From Pedobacter sp. Leaf176 (GTDB lineage: Bacteria > Bacteroidota > Bacteroidia > Sphingobacteriales > Sphingobacteriaceae), in the NCBI RefSeq assembly GCF_001424305.1, contig NZ_LMPD01000006.1:254490-318489 (forward strand): a DNA stretch of 64,000 nucleotides, written 5' to 3'. The first letter of the stretch is position 1, and every line of letters starts with the position of its first letter. Under the pieces are notes generated by a model. That model saw nothing but the letters and a program-made list of their open reading frames with translations, was not told the DNA's origin and ran no database searches. Below are positions 46,658 through 56,072 of the stretch, in pieces. The translations under genes and the position numbers were made by a program.

Positions 46658-47500
46658 TTAGAATTTAACTTCATTAAGGACAGGATTATTACTGGCATTT
46701 ACCTGGTAGGTAGAAATTTTATGATCCTGAGAAACCTCTACAATTCTATAACCTTTATAAGCAGTACCCCAGCTGCCCCCAATATGTGCATCGAAGAAGT
46801 GCGGTAACTTTTGGGTATAAAATACAGAATCGAGGCTATGATCATGACCATGAAAAACAGCTTTAATATTTGGGTAAATGTGCAACAAATCTAAGGTGTC
46901 TTTACATTCTACAAAAGGACTTTCAGGAACCCAAAAATGTGGTGGAATGTGCAGGATAACAAATACAGTTTTTAAATCTTTAAACTTTTCAAATTCGCGT
47001 TTTAAGAACCCGTTATCAGGACAAATGTAGGTACCCTTTAAATCGGATGTATTTGCCATTACAAAGCCAACGCCATTTTTTTCGAAAGAAAAGTTATCCT
47101 CATAACCCAAAACCGATTTCCAAATTTTAGCATCTGCATGGTCATGATTACCCGGAATTGCATAAAACGGAAATTTAAATTTATCGAAATAAAGACTTTT
47201 TAATTCAGGAAGCAGTTCTGGTCTGTCGTGCACCAAATCACCATTAATTATTACAAAGTCGAGCGGCGTTTTTTCATGTGCGGTGTTTAACCAACGTACA
47301 ATATTCTCGTGGTCCGTTTTATAATTGGTTCCGGGCTGCCCGTAATGCCCATCCGAAGCAATTGCAAATCGCAATTTTGTTGCATTGTTAGTGGGTAAAA
47401 CTGAATCTGTAAAATCATCGGCAAGCCCCACAACGGGCGACAAACCCGTAAGAAGTATGGAAGCCAGACTCCCTTTTAGAAAAAATCTTCTATCTCTCAT
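46658..47500 (-). CDS. Exported metallophosphoesterase
   Basis: A 280-residue secreted phosphoesterase. The signal MRDRRFFLKGSLASILLTGL contains an RRFFLKG twin-arginine-like motif, so Tat export is likely. Motifs: ASDGHYGQ (D-x-H), INGDLVHDRPE, GNHDHAD and HGHDHSLD. It fits the acid-phosphatase or Icc-type phosphodiesterase group. It belongs to the phosphorus island. Confidence 0.86.
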   Translation of the reverse strand: MRDRRFFLKGSLASILLTGLSPVVGLADDFTDSVLPTNNATKLRFAIASDGHYGQPGTNYKTDHENIVRWLNTAHEKTPLDFVIINGDLVHDRPELLPELKSLYFDKFKFPFYAIPGNHDHADAKIWKSVLGYEDNFSFEKNGVGFVMANTSDLKGTYICPDNGFLKREFEKFKDLKTVFVILHIPPHFWVPESPFVECKDTLDLLHIYPNIKAVFHGHDHSLDSVFYTQKLPHFFDAHIGGSWGTAYKGYRIVEVSQDHKISTYQVNASNNPVLNEVKF

Positions 47501-47568
47501 CTTAAAAAATCTTTATTAAATATACAAAAATGCCACTTATGTTGGTTTTTCAGATGTAGTTCTATTGA

Positions 47569-47799
47569 CTAAATTGTATTTACCTGAAAGCCCCCATAAC
47601 TAAGCATTTCTGCAGTGTGCACAACAGTAAGGTTTAATTCGAGGTTGGAAATAATGGTACGGGCATGCATCAAATTTCTGTACATATCTTTAATGCCGCG
47701 AATTTCAACCCCGGCACGTGTAATTTTAAATTTCTTTGGGTCAAATTTCTTCATAAACGTTCTTAAATCTTCGTTATGGTACGTGTTATCGATATTCAT
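47569..47799 (-). CDS. Small protein of unknown function
   Basis: A 76-residue soluble protein that I do not recognise. MNIDNTYHNEDLRTFMKKFD is followed by a basic stretch (KKFKITRAGVEIRGIKDMYRNLMHAR) and a C-terminal TAEMLSYGGF. It has no signal or membrane helix. A PHO-box-like repeat with a -7 element lies at 47956-47988, giving a leader of about 150 bases. Codon pattern and position fit a real gene, but confidence is moderate. Confidence 0.6.
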   Translation of the reverse strand: MNIDNTYHNEDLRTFMKKFDPKKFKITRAGVEIRGIKDMYRNLMHARTIISNLELNLTVVHTAEMLSYGGFQVNTI

Positions 47800-47955
47800 A
47801 TACTATTTTTATGGGCACGAAGTTCATGCTTTATTCTCGGTTTACTGTTAAGGAAATAATGCCTTTTGGTTAATCTTTAGTGAAAAATAAAGTAATGCTA
47901 TTTAACGGCTAAAGTACTACCGTCCGGTTGTGTCCGTTAAATGAAATCATGTGAT

Positions 47956-47988
47956 CAAAATTTAGAATTTGTGTTAACAGCATATTAA
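47956..47988 (-). promoter_or_regulatory. PHO-box-like repeat with -7 element
   Basis: On the minus strand: TTAATA-TGCTG-TTAACA (47988-47972), 8 bases, then AAATTTTG (47963-47956). The box has one mismatch to TTAACA-N5-TTAACA, and the -7 has one mismatch to TAnnTTTG. It reads toward the 76-residue gene. Confidence 0.45.
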
Positions 47989-48037
47989 TCAATGCCTCAA
48001 ACGACACAATACGCTGTTCTTTTGAGCTTAGAAACAT

Positions 48038-48067
48038 AAACGCTTCCCGAATATTCGGGAAGCGTTT
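48038..48067 (-). terminator. Terminator of the second SusCD operon
   Basis: A perfect 30-base palindrome, AAACGCTTCCCGAA then its complement, lies 31 bases past the EEP-family stop. It ends in a short U-run on the minus strand. Confidence 0.85.
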
Positions 48068-48098
48068 ACTCTATTTAATATGAATTAATAACTGAAAA

Positions 48099-48938
48099 TC
48101 ACTTCAATTCAACTTCAGCCAATACAGGAAAATGGTCAGAAGGAAATTTGCCGAAATAAGTATCTGTTAAAATCCCCCATCTGGAAGCGGTGAATTGTTT
48201 GCTCATAAAAATATGGTCAATTACCGATTGCCCTCTCGGCGTTCTGAAACCATTTGATGAGGAATTATTCGCGTATGGAAATTTAACCTTTCCGTTAACA
48301 TCGGCCAGTACCTCAGAGGTGGCTATCGTTTTATACCATTCACTGTCTCTGCCGCCGTTAAAATCGCCTGTCAATAAAACAGGATTTGTGCCGGCGATTT
48401 CATTAATTTTCTTCAGAATAAGTTTACTGCTTTCCCGACGGGCAACAAAACCCTGATGATCGTAATGTACGTTGAAGACATAGAATTGCTTTTTGGATTT
48501 TACATCTTCGAGATAAACCCAACTGCAAATCCTATTGCAACAGGTCGCATCCCACCCTTTTCCGGGTACATCAGGTGTTTCAGACAACCAAAAATCACCA
48601 CTTTTTACAAGCTTAAATCTATCTTTTCTGAAAAATATTGCGGAGTGTTCTCCGGCTTCTTTTCCATCATCACGACCTTTTCCATACCTTGAATATTCTG
48701 GCAATGCGTTGCTGATATCATTAAGCTGGTTTTTCAAACCTTCCTGAATTCCAAGAACATCAAAACCATGGAAACGAATTAAGTTTGCAACCACCGGTGC
48801 CCGATCAACCCAAAGATTTCCTGAATCGCGTGGATTATCAAAGCGAATGTTAAAAGTTCCGACTGTGATCTGTTGTGCGCTAAGTTTGAAAGAAGCAAAT
48901 ACAAACAGTACTGCGACAACCATTATTCTTATTTTCAT
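48099..48938 (-). CDS. Secreted endonuclease/exonuclease/phosphatase-family enzyme
   Basis: A 279-residue exported EEP-fold hydrolase. The signal ends LSAQ. TVGTFNIRFDNPRD, DVLGIQEGL (Glu metal ligand), YDHQG, LTGDFNGGRDSEW and DHIFMSK plus DHFPVLAEV (catalytic His) complete the fold. Members cut phosphodiesters in DNA, RNA or inositol phosphates. It is 20 bases past the SusD gene, making SusC-SusD-EEP one operon, so its substrate is probably what the pair imports. Confidence 0.88.
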   Translation of the reverse strand: MKIRIMVVAVLFVFASFKLSAQQITVGTFNIRFDNPRDSGNLWVDRAPVVANLIRFHGFDVLGIQEGLKNQLNDISNALPEYSRYGKGRDDGKEAGEHSAIFFRKDRFKLVKSGDFWLSETPDVPGKGWDATCCNRICSWVYLEDVKSKKQFYVFNVHYDHQGFVARRESSKLILKKINEIAGTNPVLLTGDFNGGRDSEWYKTIATSEVLADVNGKVKFPYANNSSSNGFRTPRGQSVIDHIFMSKQFTASRWGILTDTYFGKFPSDHFPVLAEVELK

Positions 48939-48958
48939 ATTCTGTATTTATTGATTAA

Positions 48959-50737
48959 TTATTCCCAGCCTTTATTTTGTTTCAGGTTCGGGTTACGTTG
49001 GAGATCTGCAAGCGGAATCGGGTAATAATAGTTGCGTTCATTCCATTTTCGTGGTATTTCTCTCATCCAGGTGAGTTCGCCAGAACTTCCGTTTTTCAAA
49101 AGCTGAGAATTTACCGCCGTACCTGAATTGGCCGATACATCGATATATGTTACACCTGCAACCGCCGGTGTCGGGCGTGTGCCCTGATAGAAAGCAACAT
49201 CCAAAATGCCGTCTTCATTTAAATCCATTGGTGTAATCAATGCAGGAACATAAAAACCATTCCATTCCTGCTCCATTAACGGACCTCGTTTCCATCTCAA
49301 CAGATCAGAAAAACGTAAGCCTTCCAAACTTAACTCAATACCTCTTTCTCTTCTGATTTCAAGCAATGAGGCATCAGAAATTCCCGGAAAATAATTTGCA
49401 ACCAGATACGTATCTGCTACAGTTGGTTTTGCCGTTAATCCTCCGGTGATACCTGCCCTCGCCCGAAGTGCCCCGATGGTTAATACCCAGTCGGCATCGG
49501 TAAAGGTTCCCAATTCAGCTTTAGCTTCAGCATAATTTAACAATACTTCGGCATAACGAAATAAGGAAACCGCATTTGTATTTAAAGCACCGGCATCGTA
49601 GTAGGTATCGTCCAAAGTCCATTTTATAGGCTGATAACCTGTAAAGGTATAAGAGAACACGGGTGGTGCAGGTACTTGTTGACCGCTGCTTATGCGCTTA
49701 TAATCTCCTAAGCGGATGGTTTGCTTAAGTCTTAAATCACGGTTTTTAACTTCATCTTTAAATAACATGGTTCTGTAAGCAGGATCATTGGTAAACGGTG
49801 TGCCATCCAATTTCAGGTAGGTATTTATAAATGTGCGGGTGAAACTCGCTTTTGCTCCATAAGTTCCGCTTGTCCACCACCAATTAGCCTCATTCAGCAC
49901 GCCTAGGTTTAAATCGGCTACTGCCGATTGTAAAACTTCATTTGCAACAGGCGTATTGCTGGTAAAAACCTGGCGGTAAGACAGGCCGGGGCCGCCTGCT
50001 GTATTCAAAGCGTAACCGCCTTTTGTTATAATCTCATTGGCAGCTGATGCTGCATCGTCAAGCCATTTATTTGCGGTTCCCGAAAGATTTAAATCTGTAT
50101 GGTATTTCCTGAAAGTACCCTCAAAAAGACACAACCTGGATTTATAAGCGTAAGCAACCCATTTTGTAATGGTAGTTCGGCTCGGATCGTTTGTACTACT
50201 GATATTTGCACATGCAAAATTGATATCTGCAAGAACCGAATCCATCACTAATTCTCTTTTATCTCTGCCAGCGTTTAAAGCCGGATCATCGATATCCAAA
50301 GGCTTTCCGATCCAAGGTACATCGCCGAAACGCTTAACTTTCTCCATATAAAAATAGGCACGGAAATATCTGGCAATGCCTAAATAGTTATTGCGAACAG
50401 CTACCGGAACAGCCGGATCATTACAGTTTTCTATAAAGTAGTTGATGTTTCTTAAATCCCTCCAGGTCCATCCAGAACTGTTATTCGCTGCAAAGCCACC
50501 TGCACGTATAAAATCGGGTACAGCTTTTACGGCTAAATAATCAGACATTGCATCCTGACTGGTAGAATTCTTCGGAAGAAAATCCATTCCATAGAAAGAA
50601 TTTGTATAAAGTTTAAGTCCGTTCTCCGTACCAAAAACAGCACTTTTTGTTGCTGTAGATTCTGGCTTCTGATCTAATTTTTTACAAGCGGCAAAGCTTA
50701 AACAAGCTAAGCCAAGCCCTATATATAGTTTTTTCAT
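48959..50737 (-). CDS. SusD/RagB-like outer-membrane lipoprotein
   Basis: A 592-residue lipoprotein. The start at 50737 gives MKKLYIGLGLACLSFAACKK with a lipobox Cys. A TTG at 50752 also exists. SusD features include YFRAYFYMEKVKRFGDVPWIGK, EVLLNYAEAKAEL and RYYYPIPLADLQRNPNLKQN. It is 18 bases after the SusC gene. The partner EEP enzyme suggests a phosphorylated ligand. Confidence 0.93.
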   Translation of the reverse strand: MKKLYIGLGLACLSFAACKKLDQKPESTATKSAVFGTENGLKLYTNSFYGMDFLPKNSTSQDAMSDYLAVKAVPDFIRAGGFAANNSSGWTWRDLRNINYFIENCNDPAVPVAVRNNYLGIARYFRAYFYMEKVKRFGDVPWIGKPLDIDDPALNAGRDKRELVMDSVLADINFACANISSTNDPSRTTITKWVAYAYKSRLCLFEGTFRKYHTDLNLSGTANKWLDDAASAANEIITKGGYALNTAGGPGLSYRQVFTSNTPVANEVLQSAVADLNLGVLNEANWWWTSGTYGAKASFTRTFINTYLKLDGTPFTNDPAYRTMLFKDEVKNRDLRLKQTIRLGDYKRISSGQQVPAPPVFSYTFTGYQPIKWTLDDTYYDAGALNTNAVSLFRYAEVLLNYAEAKAELGTFTDADWVLTIGALRARAGITGGLTAKPTVADTYLVANYFPGISDASLLEIRRERGIELSLEGLRFSDLLRWKRGPLMEQEWNGFYVPALITPMDLNEDGILDVAFYQGTRPTPAVAGVTYIDVSANSGTAVNSQLLKNGSSGELTWMREIPRKWNERNYYYPIPLADLQRNPNLKQNKGWE

Positions 50738-50755
50738 TTTGATTCTTTTCAATAT

Positions 50756-53700
50756 TTAAAATCCAATATTCACACCGAATGAATAGCTTTTCATCAAAGG
50801 GTAATTATACCCATCGCCATTTGTGCTGCCAGAATTTAAATCCTGATCAGATGGAACCGCATTTTCCACATCAATTGTATTTTTCACAATTTTGTACATT
50901 GGTGAATAAGTAAACAAGTTTTCACCTGAGAAAAATACCTTAGCGCTTCGCATACCGATACGGTTTATCCATTTGGTAGGGAGATTGTAACCTACCTGGA
51001 GGTTTTTTAACCTGAGGTAAGCCACATTTTGTAGGTAGCGCGTTTGTGCCACACCAAGGGTACGGTTGGTATTACTTGAAGCCGCTCTCGACATTGTTCT
51101 GGGGAAATAGGCATCTGTATTTTCAGGTGTCCACATGTTACCTAAATGGAAAGTCGGAATGTTGTTATAAGGCCTGTTGTATTGCCCCCAAAACATTTCC
51201 GTTTCGGTGCTCGGATACCATTGCTGTTTACCAACGCCCTGGAAGAAAACTGAAAAAGACCAGTTATGCCAGTCTGCACCTAAATTTACACCATATAGAT
51301 ACCTTGGGGCAGAATTTCCGATGATTTTTCTATCGCCCGATTTTTCAACTTTATTTTCGCCTACGTTGATAAACCCATCGCCGTTTAAATCTTTCAACTT
51401 GATATCTCCCGGGAACCATTTCCCTGTTGGGGATGCTCTCATTTGCGGATCTTGCTTGGCATGTGATGCAATATCGGCATCATCAATAAAAAAACCTTCG
51501 GTTTCATAGCCCCAGATTTCACCTAATGTTTGCCCTTCATAATAATCATTCAGTAATTTGTCTGGATTGTTGTATTTATCGATCTTAGTTTTGTTGTCAG
51601 AAAGTGTTAACCTAACATTATACCTGAAAGGTTTTTCTGACTGACCAATTTTATCATTCCAGCTCAATGAAACTTCCCATCCACGAGTTGTCAAATCAGC
51701 ATAATTTCCTTTTGGTACATCCGCACCAAACACGGCCGGTGGCGTCAATCCGAATGTAAACATATCAGTTGTTTTGCGGACATAAGCATCACCGGTAAAA
51801 CTAAGGCGTCCTGAAAGCATGGTCAAATCCAAACCAAAATTGCTCGTCGTCGAAGTTTCCCAGGTTAAGCCATCAGGCAGTACGGCAGGAATTCTTGTCG
51901 TTTGCGGCCTTACACCATTTAATATAACGCCAGATTGGCTGATGTTGAAAATTTCCTGAAATGCATAGGAGGCGATGTTACCATTTCCTAAAGAACCATA
52001 AGAACCCCTCAACTTGAAATCGGAGATTAACTTATCTGAGACATTCCAGAACGATTCTTTATTGATTCTCCATCCCGCGGAAACTGAAGGAAAAAATCCA
52101 TAGCGTTGGTTTGCAGGGAATTTCGAAGACCCATCATAGCGCGCATTTACCTCCAAGAGATAGCGATCTTTAAAAGCGTAATTTAACCTGGAAAACCCGC
52201 CAAGAATCGCCCATTGCTCATAACCGCCGCCAGTAGCAATTGATTGACCTAATGCAAGGTTTAAATCGGTAGCATCTTCAAAAATAATTCCGTTTCGCTG
52301 TACGGCAATGCGATTGTAAGTCGATTGCTCGTAGTTATAACCAGCCATTGCCTTTAAATAATGGTCGGTTCCAAAACGGTTTTCATATTCGGCGTAGATG
52401 TTGGTTGCCAGATATTGTGTTTCACGCTGGTCAAACAGCAAATCGTTTGTCGTTGTACCCACATATGCTGTAACACCCCTGGTGTTGCTGTAAGGTACTT
52501 GCACTCTTCTTTGTTCAATATTATTGTTCGTATTACGGAAGGTAAAATCGGCATTGACCCTGAATTTATTGTTGAAGAAGTTTGTTCTCAACCCGGTTAT
52601 GTTTCTAAAAACCTGACGACGCGTATCAATGCCATTCTTTCCATAAATGAAATCGCCAACGGTATAAGCGGCAGCAAAAGTTAGAGAACCATCTGGATTG
52701 AAAATTGGCATAGTTGGTTTTCCTTCGTCAGCAATATTTCTCCAGATGCCACCACCCTCACCAACATTTATTGGATTGTGATAATTCATAACTGAATAAT
52801 CTGCATTATTTTCGATGCTTAACCACGGAAATACCTGTATTGAACCACGTGCACGAATGTTTTTCATATCGTAATCATCGCTATTGTATTTGAAAAGTCC
52901 ATCCTGGTTTAAGTACCTACCCGATACCAGGAACGAAGCCTTGTCGCTGCCTCCGCTTACGGAGAGGTTATTTTCTGTTGCAGCGGTATGTTTCTTATAC
53001 AGTTCCGAGTAATAGTCGGTGCTGCCGTAATAAGTATATTCACCTGTGGTTGGGTTAACTTCTATTTGACTGTATGGTTGGCCCGATTCCACACGCCTTT
53101 TAAATTCATCGAGATAGGCTTGGGAAAACTTTTGTGTTTTGTTAGCATTTTGAGGGAAAGCACCATCTCCATTTACGAAAGCTTCGGAAAACATTTTTGC
53201 CCAGGTGTAACCGTCAGTAACAAAATCCGGTACCTGTAATGGATTTTTTATGGCATAATTAGACGAATATGAAATACTGGTTCTACCCTTTTCTGCTTTT
53301 TTAGTCGTGATTAAAACCACGCCGAACACACCTCTGGCACCATAAATTGCCGCAGATGCAGCATCTTTTAATATCGTAACACTTTCCACGTCATTTGGAT
53401 TTAAAAGCGATGGGTCGCCTTCAAAACCATCAATCAATATAAGTGCACTTCCCCCCTGGCCAATAGAAGTAGTACCACGGATGTTGTATCTGGGAGACTG
53501 CGTTGGCTTACCGTCCATCATTTTAAGATTGAGGTTCGGAATTAAACCCTGAAGTCCTTGTGTTAAATTTGTAATTGGCCTGTTTTCAAGACTTTTTGAT
53601 GTAATCTGATCTACAGAACCTGTAGCATTCTCGCGTTTTTGAGTGCCAAAACCGACAACAAGGACCTCATTTAAGCTTCCGGTTTCTCCTTTTAAAGTGA

Positions 53701-54064
53701 CATTTAAAGGGGTGTTTTCGGAACGTTTTACAACGATTTTACCCAGAACGACTGTAGTATAAGAAATAAAGCTCACCTGTACATTATAGGTTCCTGCCGG
53801 AACATCTACTTTGAATGTTCCATCTGGATTACTTTGCACAATCTTGTTTAATTCTTTAATCACAATACTTGCACCAGGTAGCGGATCGCCTTTTTCATCA
53901 ACGACTTTACCACTGATTGTTCCTGATTCCTGAATTTTGTTGGCAGATGGCGGATCTTGTAAATTCACCGCGGCCATGGATGGTACACTGAGTCCACCCG
54001 TCAGAATTGCCGCTACGAAACTATATAGCACAAACTTCTGCATTAGCAGTAAAGGTTTTTTCAT
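50756..54064 (-). CDS. SusC/RagA-like TonB-dependent receptor
   Basis: An 1102-residue outer-membrane transporter. It has a carboxypeptidase-like domain (ISGKVVDEKGDPLPGASIVIKEL), a plug with EVLVVGFGTQKRENATGS and AIYGARGVFGVVLITTKKA, and a barrel ending SFGVNIGF. Its -7 element is exact at 54132-54139. The gene heads the SusC-SusD-EEP operon. A region at 54149-54165 has two weak TTAAC-like words at the expected 11-bp and 9-bp spacing. Confidence 0.95.
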   Translation of the reverse strand: MKKPLLLMQKFVLYSFVAAILTGGLSVPSMAAVNLQDPPSANKIQESGTISGKVVDEKGDPLPGASIVIKELNKIVQSNPDGTFKVDVPAGTYNVQVSFISYTTVVLGKIVVKRSENTPLNVTLKGETGSLNEVLVVGFGTQKRENATGSVDQITSKSLENRPITNLTQGLQGLIPNLNLKMMDGKPTQSPRYNIRGTTSIGQGGSALILIDGFEGDPSLLNPNDVESVTILKDAASAAIYGARGVFGVVLITTKKAEKGRTSISYSSNYAIKNPLQVPDFVTDGYTWAKMFSEAFVNGDGAFPQNANKTQKFSQAYLDEFKRRVESGQPYSQIEVNPTTGEYTYYGSTDYYSELYKKHTAATENNLSVSGGSDKASFLVSGRYLNQDGLFKYNSDDYDMKNIRARGSIQVFPWLSIENNADYSVMNYHNPINVGEGGGIWRNIADEGKPTMPIFNPDGSLTFAAAYTVGDFIYGKNGIDTRRQVFRNITGLRTNFFNNKFRVNADFTFRNTNNNIEQRRVQVPYSNTRGVTAYVGTTTNDLLFDQRETQYLATNIYAEYENRFGTDHYLKAMAGYNYEQSTYNRIAVQRNGIIFEDATDLNLALGQSIATGGGYEQWAILGGFSRLNYAFKDRYLLEVNARYDGSSKFPANQRYGFFPSVSAGWRINKESFWNVSDKLISDFKLRGSYGSLGNGNIASYAFQEIFNISQSGVILNGVRPQTTRIPAVLPDGLTWETSTTSNFGLDLTMLSGRLSFTGDAYVRKTTDMFTFGLTPPAVFGADVPKGNYADLTTRGWEVSLSWNDKIGQSEKPFRYNVRLTLSDNKTKIDKYNNPDKLLNDYYEGQTLGEIWGYETEGFFIDDADIASHAKQDPQMRASPTGKWFPGDIKLKDLNGDGFINVGENKVEKSGDRKIIGNSAPRYLYGVNLGADWHNWSFSVFFQGVGKQQWYPSTETEMFWGQYNRPYNNIPTFHLGNMWTPENTDAYFPRTMSRAASSNTNRTLGVAQTRYLQNVAYLRLKNLQVGYNLPTKWINRIGMRSAKVFFSGENLFTYSPMYKIVKNTIDVENAVPSDQDLNSGSTNGDGYNYPLMKSYSFGVNIGF

Positions 54065-54131
54065 TATTTAATGTTAATTAGTTACCGGTATAAACCGTTT
54101 CATTTTGTTTCCTTGGTTCCTTAGAATGGGG

Positions 54132-54139
54132 CAAAGCTA
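54132..54139 (-). promoter_or_regulatory. -7 element of the second SusC operon
   Basis: The minus strand reads TAGCTTTG, an exact TAnnTTTG match. Upstream, TTAATG-CTAGG-TTTATA sits at the same spacing as the PHO-box pattern but matches only 8 of 12 positions. Confidence 0.6.
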
Positions 54140-54321
54140 TCGTGCTTATATAAACCTAGCATTAACTTATTTTAACATTTGATTCTGATTAACCGATTAG
54201 GCAGAAGTTTATCAAAAGAAAAAAATCTATGGTTAAACCCTGTGTTTGATGCGTTATCAAAAAATTAATCGATATGGATTGTACAGTCAGGTACAGGCAG
54301 CTACTTGAACCCAGCTAAAAC

Positions 54322-54355
54322 TTAACATATTCTTAATAAGAAGCAGGTAGCGTTT
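54322..54355 (+). promoter_or_regulatory. PHO-box-like repeat with weak -7 element
   Basis: TTAACA-TATTC-TTAATA, 9 bases, then TAGCGTTT at 54348-54355. The box has one mismatch. It reads toward the 170-residue lipoprotein 35 bases downstream. Confidence 0.5.
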
Positions 54356-54390
54356 AATCTGATCCTGGCGTATAAGCAATAAACTCAATT

Positions 54391-54903
54391 ATGAAAAATG
54401 CTTATTCACTATTTATCTTGCTTTTATTCTCGCTTAGCGGCTGTAAAAAAGAAACTGCAGCCGAAGCAATTCTTCCGAATGAAGACAATCTGACGGTATG
54501 CCCTACCGGATCAACCTGCAATTTTTTTTATGCCGATAACTCCGGCATGGATGGCATTAAACTATTATTGACCAAGGGCCAGTACCGGGTTTTCTGGGCA
54601 CATACAAGCGTTAGCTATTCGGCTTTTTCCCTTTATATGATGGCACCAATGATTGGCGATAGCTTCAGCCTTACAAAAGAAGATTTCCTGGAAGGCAGGG
54701 TAAAATACCAGAACAACTGCCCCACTTGCTTTTCGATTTCCATGGTGCCTGTTGATGGTAAAATCACTGGCAGACGATTGCCTGCCGGAAATGGTCTGCC
54801 AGAAAGATGGATAGTCGAAGCAGATGTGGTTTTTACGTCGAGTGGGCCATCCATCCCAACACAACCCCTTCATTTGAAACAATACTACCTGCCCGCGAAT
54901 TAA
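54391..54903 (+). CDS. Lipoprotein, unknown function
   Basis: A 170-residue lipoprotein (signal FLLLFSLSGC... with lipobox Cys). The mature part has CPTGSTC near residue 38 and NNCPTCFS near 108, pairs of Cys that could form disulfides. No domain recognised. A PHO-box-like repeat lies 52 to 68 bases before the start. It ends in a terminator shared with the phytase operon. Confidence 0.7.
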   Translation: MKNAYSLFILLLFSLSGCKKETAAEAILPNEDNLTVCPTGSTCNFFYADNSGMDGIKLLLTKGQYRVFWAHTSVSYSAFSLYMMAPMIGDSFSLTKEDFLEGRVKYQNNCPTCFSISMVPVDGKITGRRLPAGNGLPERWIVEADVVFTSSGPSIPTQPLHLKQYYLPAN

Positions 54904-54936
54904 TTCAACTGATAAAAATAAAACGATTTACGAAAC

Positions 54937-54968
54937 AAAGCAGGCGGTACACTTGTACCGCCTGCTTT
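54937..54968. terminator. Bidirectional terminator of the lipoprotein and phytase operon
   Basis: AAAGCAGGCGGTACA at 54937-54951 pairs perfectly with its complement at 54954-54968, loop CT. It lies between two convergent genes. Confidence 0.88.
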
Positions 54969-54994
54969 AACTCAAGGTTTTTTAGCTTTGATAA

Positions 54995-56071
54995 TTACGG
55001 ATTAACCGTCAATTCCTTACTGGCAATATCTTCCCAGCGGTAAAAATGGAAGGTTTTATCATCACTCATCGCAACGAGCAATCCGTGTTTAAAATCTGAA
55101 TTTAAAGGTATGGAGACTACATCAATACCATCGGTCTGGTTCGCCGAATACTTTATCGTAGCCAATAATGGATGCTGATTTGCTACGCCTGTTTTACCCG
55201 TTCTGCTGTACACTTTCAATTGTCTGGCACCTTGATCGGAAACCAAAACATAGCCATTATTTCCAGCTGTCTTATAAATGGCTATGCCCTCATTGTCTAC
55301 TGCAAAGTCTCCTTGTCCAAATAAGGAAAGTTCCTGATTCCCTTTGGCTGGATCAGCGTAATATTTGCGTACACCGAACTGCTCATCACAGTAATAAACA
55401 AAGCCCAGTTCGTTATCAACGGCGATGGCCTCTATTTCTTTCCTGCCACTATATTTTCCAAATTTCCTGACCAAATGTGCTTTGATATTTCCATTGCCAT
55501 CATCCTTTAACTGATATTGCCAAAGGTAATTGCCATCTTTTGGCCCTGTCTTACGACCAACAATCGCATAGATTTTCCCCTTCGGATCAGTGTACATTGA
55601 AATGCCCATTAAATCTCTGAATTCTGCCCCCGTTTCGCCGACAAATACCGGAATTCCACCCTTATCTAAAGGTTTCATATCCGGTAGGGAATAAATCCGA
55701 AGTTTATGGGTATAGCGCTCTGTAGTCACGGCGATGTCTGTCTTTTTACCATTCAGCATCAAACCGTAAGCAATGTCGACATTATCAGGTCTTTTTAGTC
55801 CTTTGATGGTTTTTGATGGAATGGCTTTTCCTTTCAAGTCAAAAACATATAAACCGCCATTGGTATCTTTGTCCGTACCAATAACCAGCGATTTCGACGG
55901 GTCAGCTGGGTTAACCCAAATTGCAGGATCATCTGTATCAAAATCAACCGGATCAGAAATGTATAGCGGCTTTATCGCTGCAGCATCTTGTTTTTGTGCA
56001 ATACCATTGCAGGAAAAGCTCAGACTCAAAAATGTAAAAGCTACAATGTTTAATAAACTCCTATTTTTCAT
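54995..56071 (-). CDS. Beta-propeller phytase
   Basis: A 358-residue exported phytase (signal FTFLSLSFSCNGIAQ). FDTDDPAIWVNPADPSKSLVIGTDKDTNGGLYVFDL is the family-defining acidic Ca2+-binding blade; other blades are DNVDIAYGLML, EFRDLMGISMYTD, EIEAIAVDNELGFVYYCDEQ and ADPAKGNQELSLFG. It releases phosphate from phytate, using bridging Ca2+. The start is at 56071; the frame opening at 56137 would overlap the beta-helix gene. It ends an operon with a TonB receptor. Confidence 0.9.
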   Translation of the reverse strand: MKNRSLLNIVAFTFLSLSFSCNGIAQKQDAAAIKPLYISDPVDFDTDDPAIWVNPADPSKSLVIGTDKDTNGGLYVFDLKGKAIPSKTIKGLKRPDNVDIAYGLMLNGKKTDIAVTTERYTHKLRIYSLPDMKPLDKGGIPVFVGETGAEFRDLMGISMYTDPKGKIYAIVGRKTGPKDGNYLWQYQLKDDGNGNIKAHLVRKFGKYSGRKEIEAIAVDNELGFVYYCDEQFGVRKYYADPAKGNQELSLFGQGDFAVDNEGIAIYKTAGNNGYVLVSDQGARQLKVYSRTGKTGVANQHPLLATIKYSANQTDGIDVVSIPLNSDFKHGLLVAMSDDKTFHFYRWEDIASKELTVNP

Positions 56072-56072
56072 A

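Noticed and set aside
54161..54176. TTAACT and TTAACA pair before the SusC gene
   Set aside because: The period is 10 bp and the distance to the -7 element does not match the other sites.
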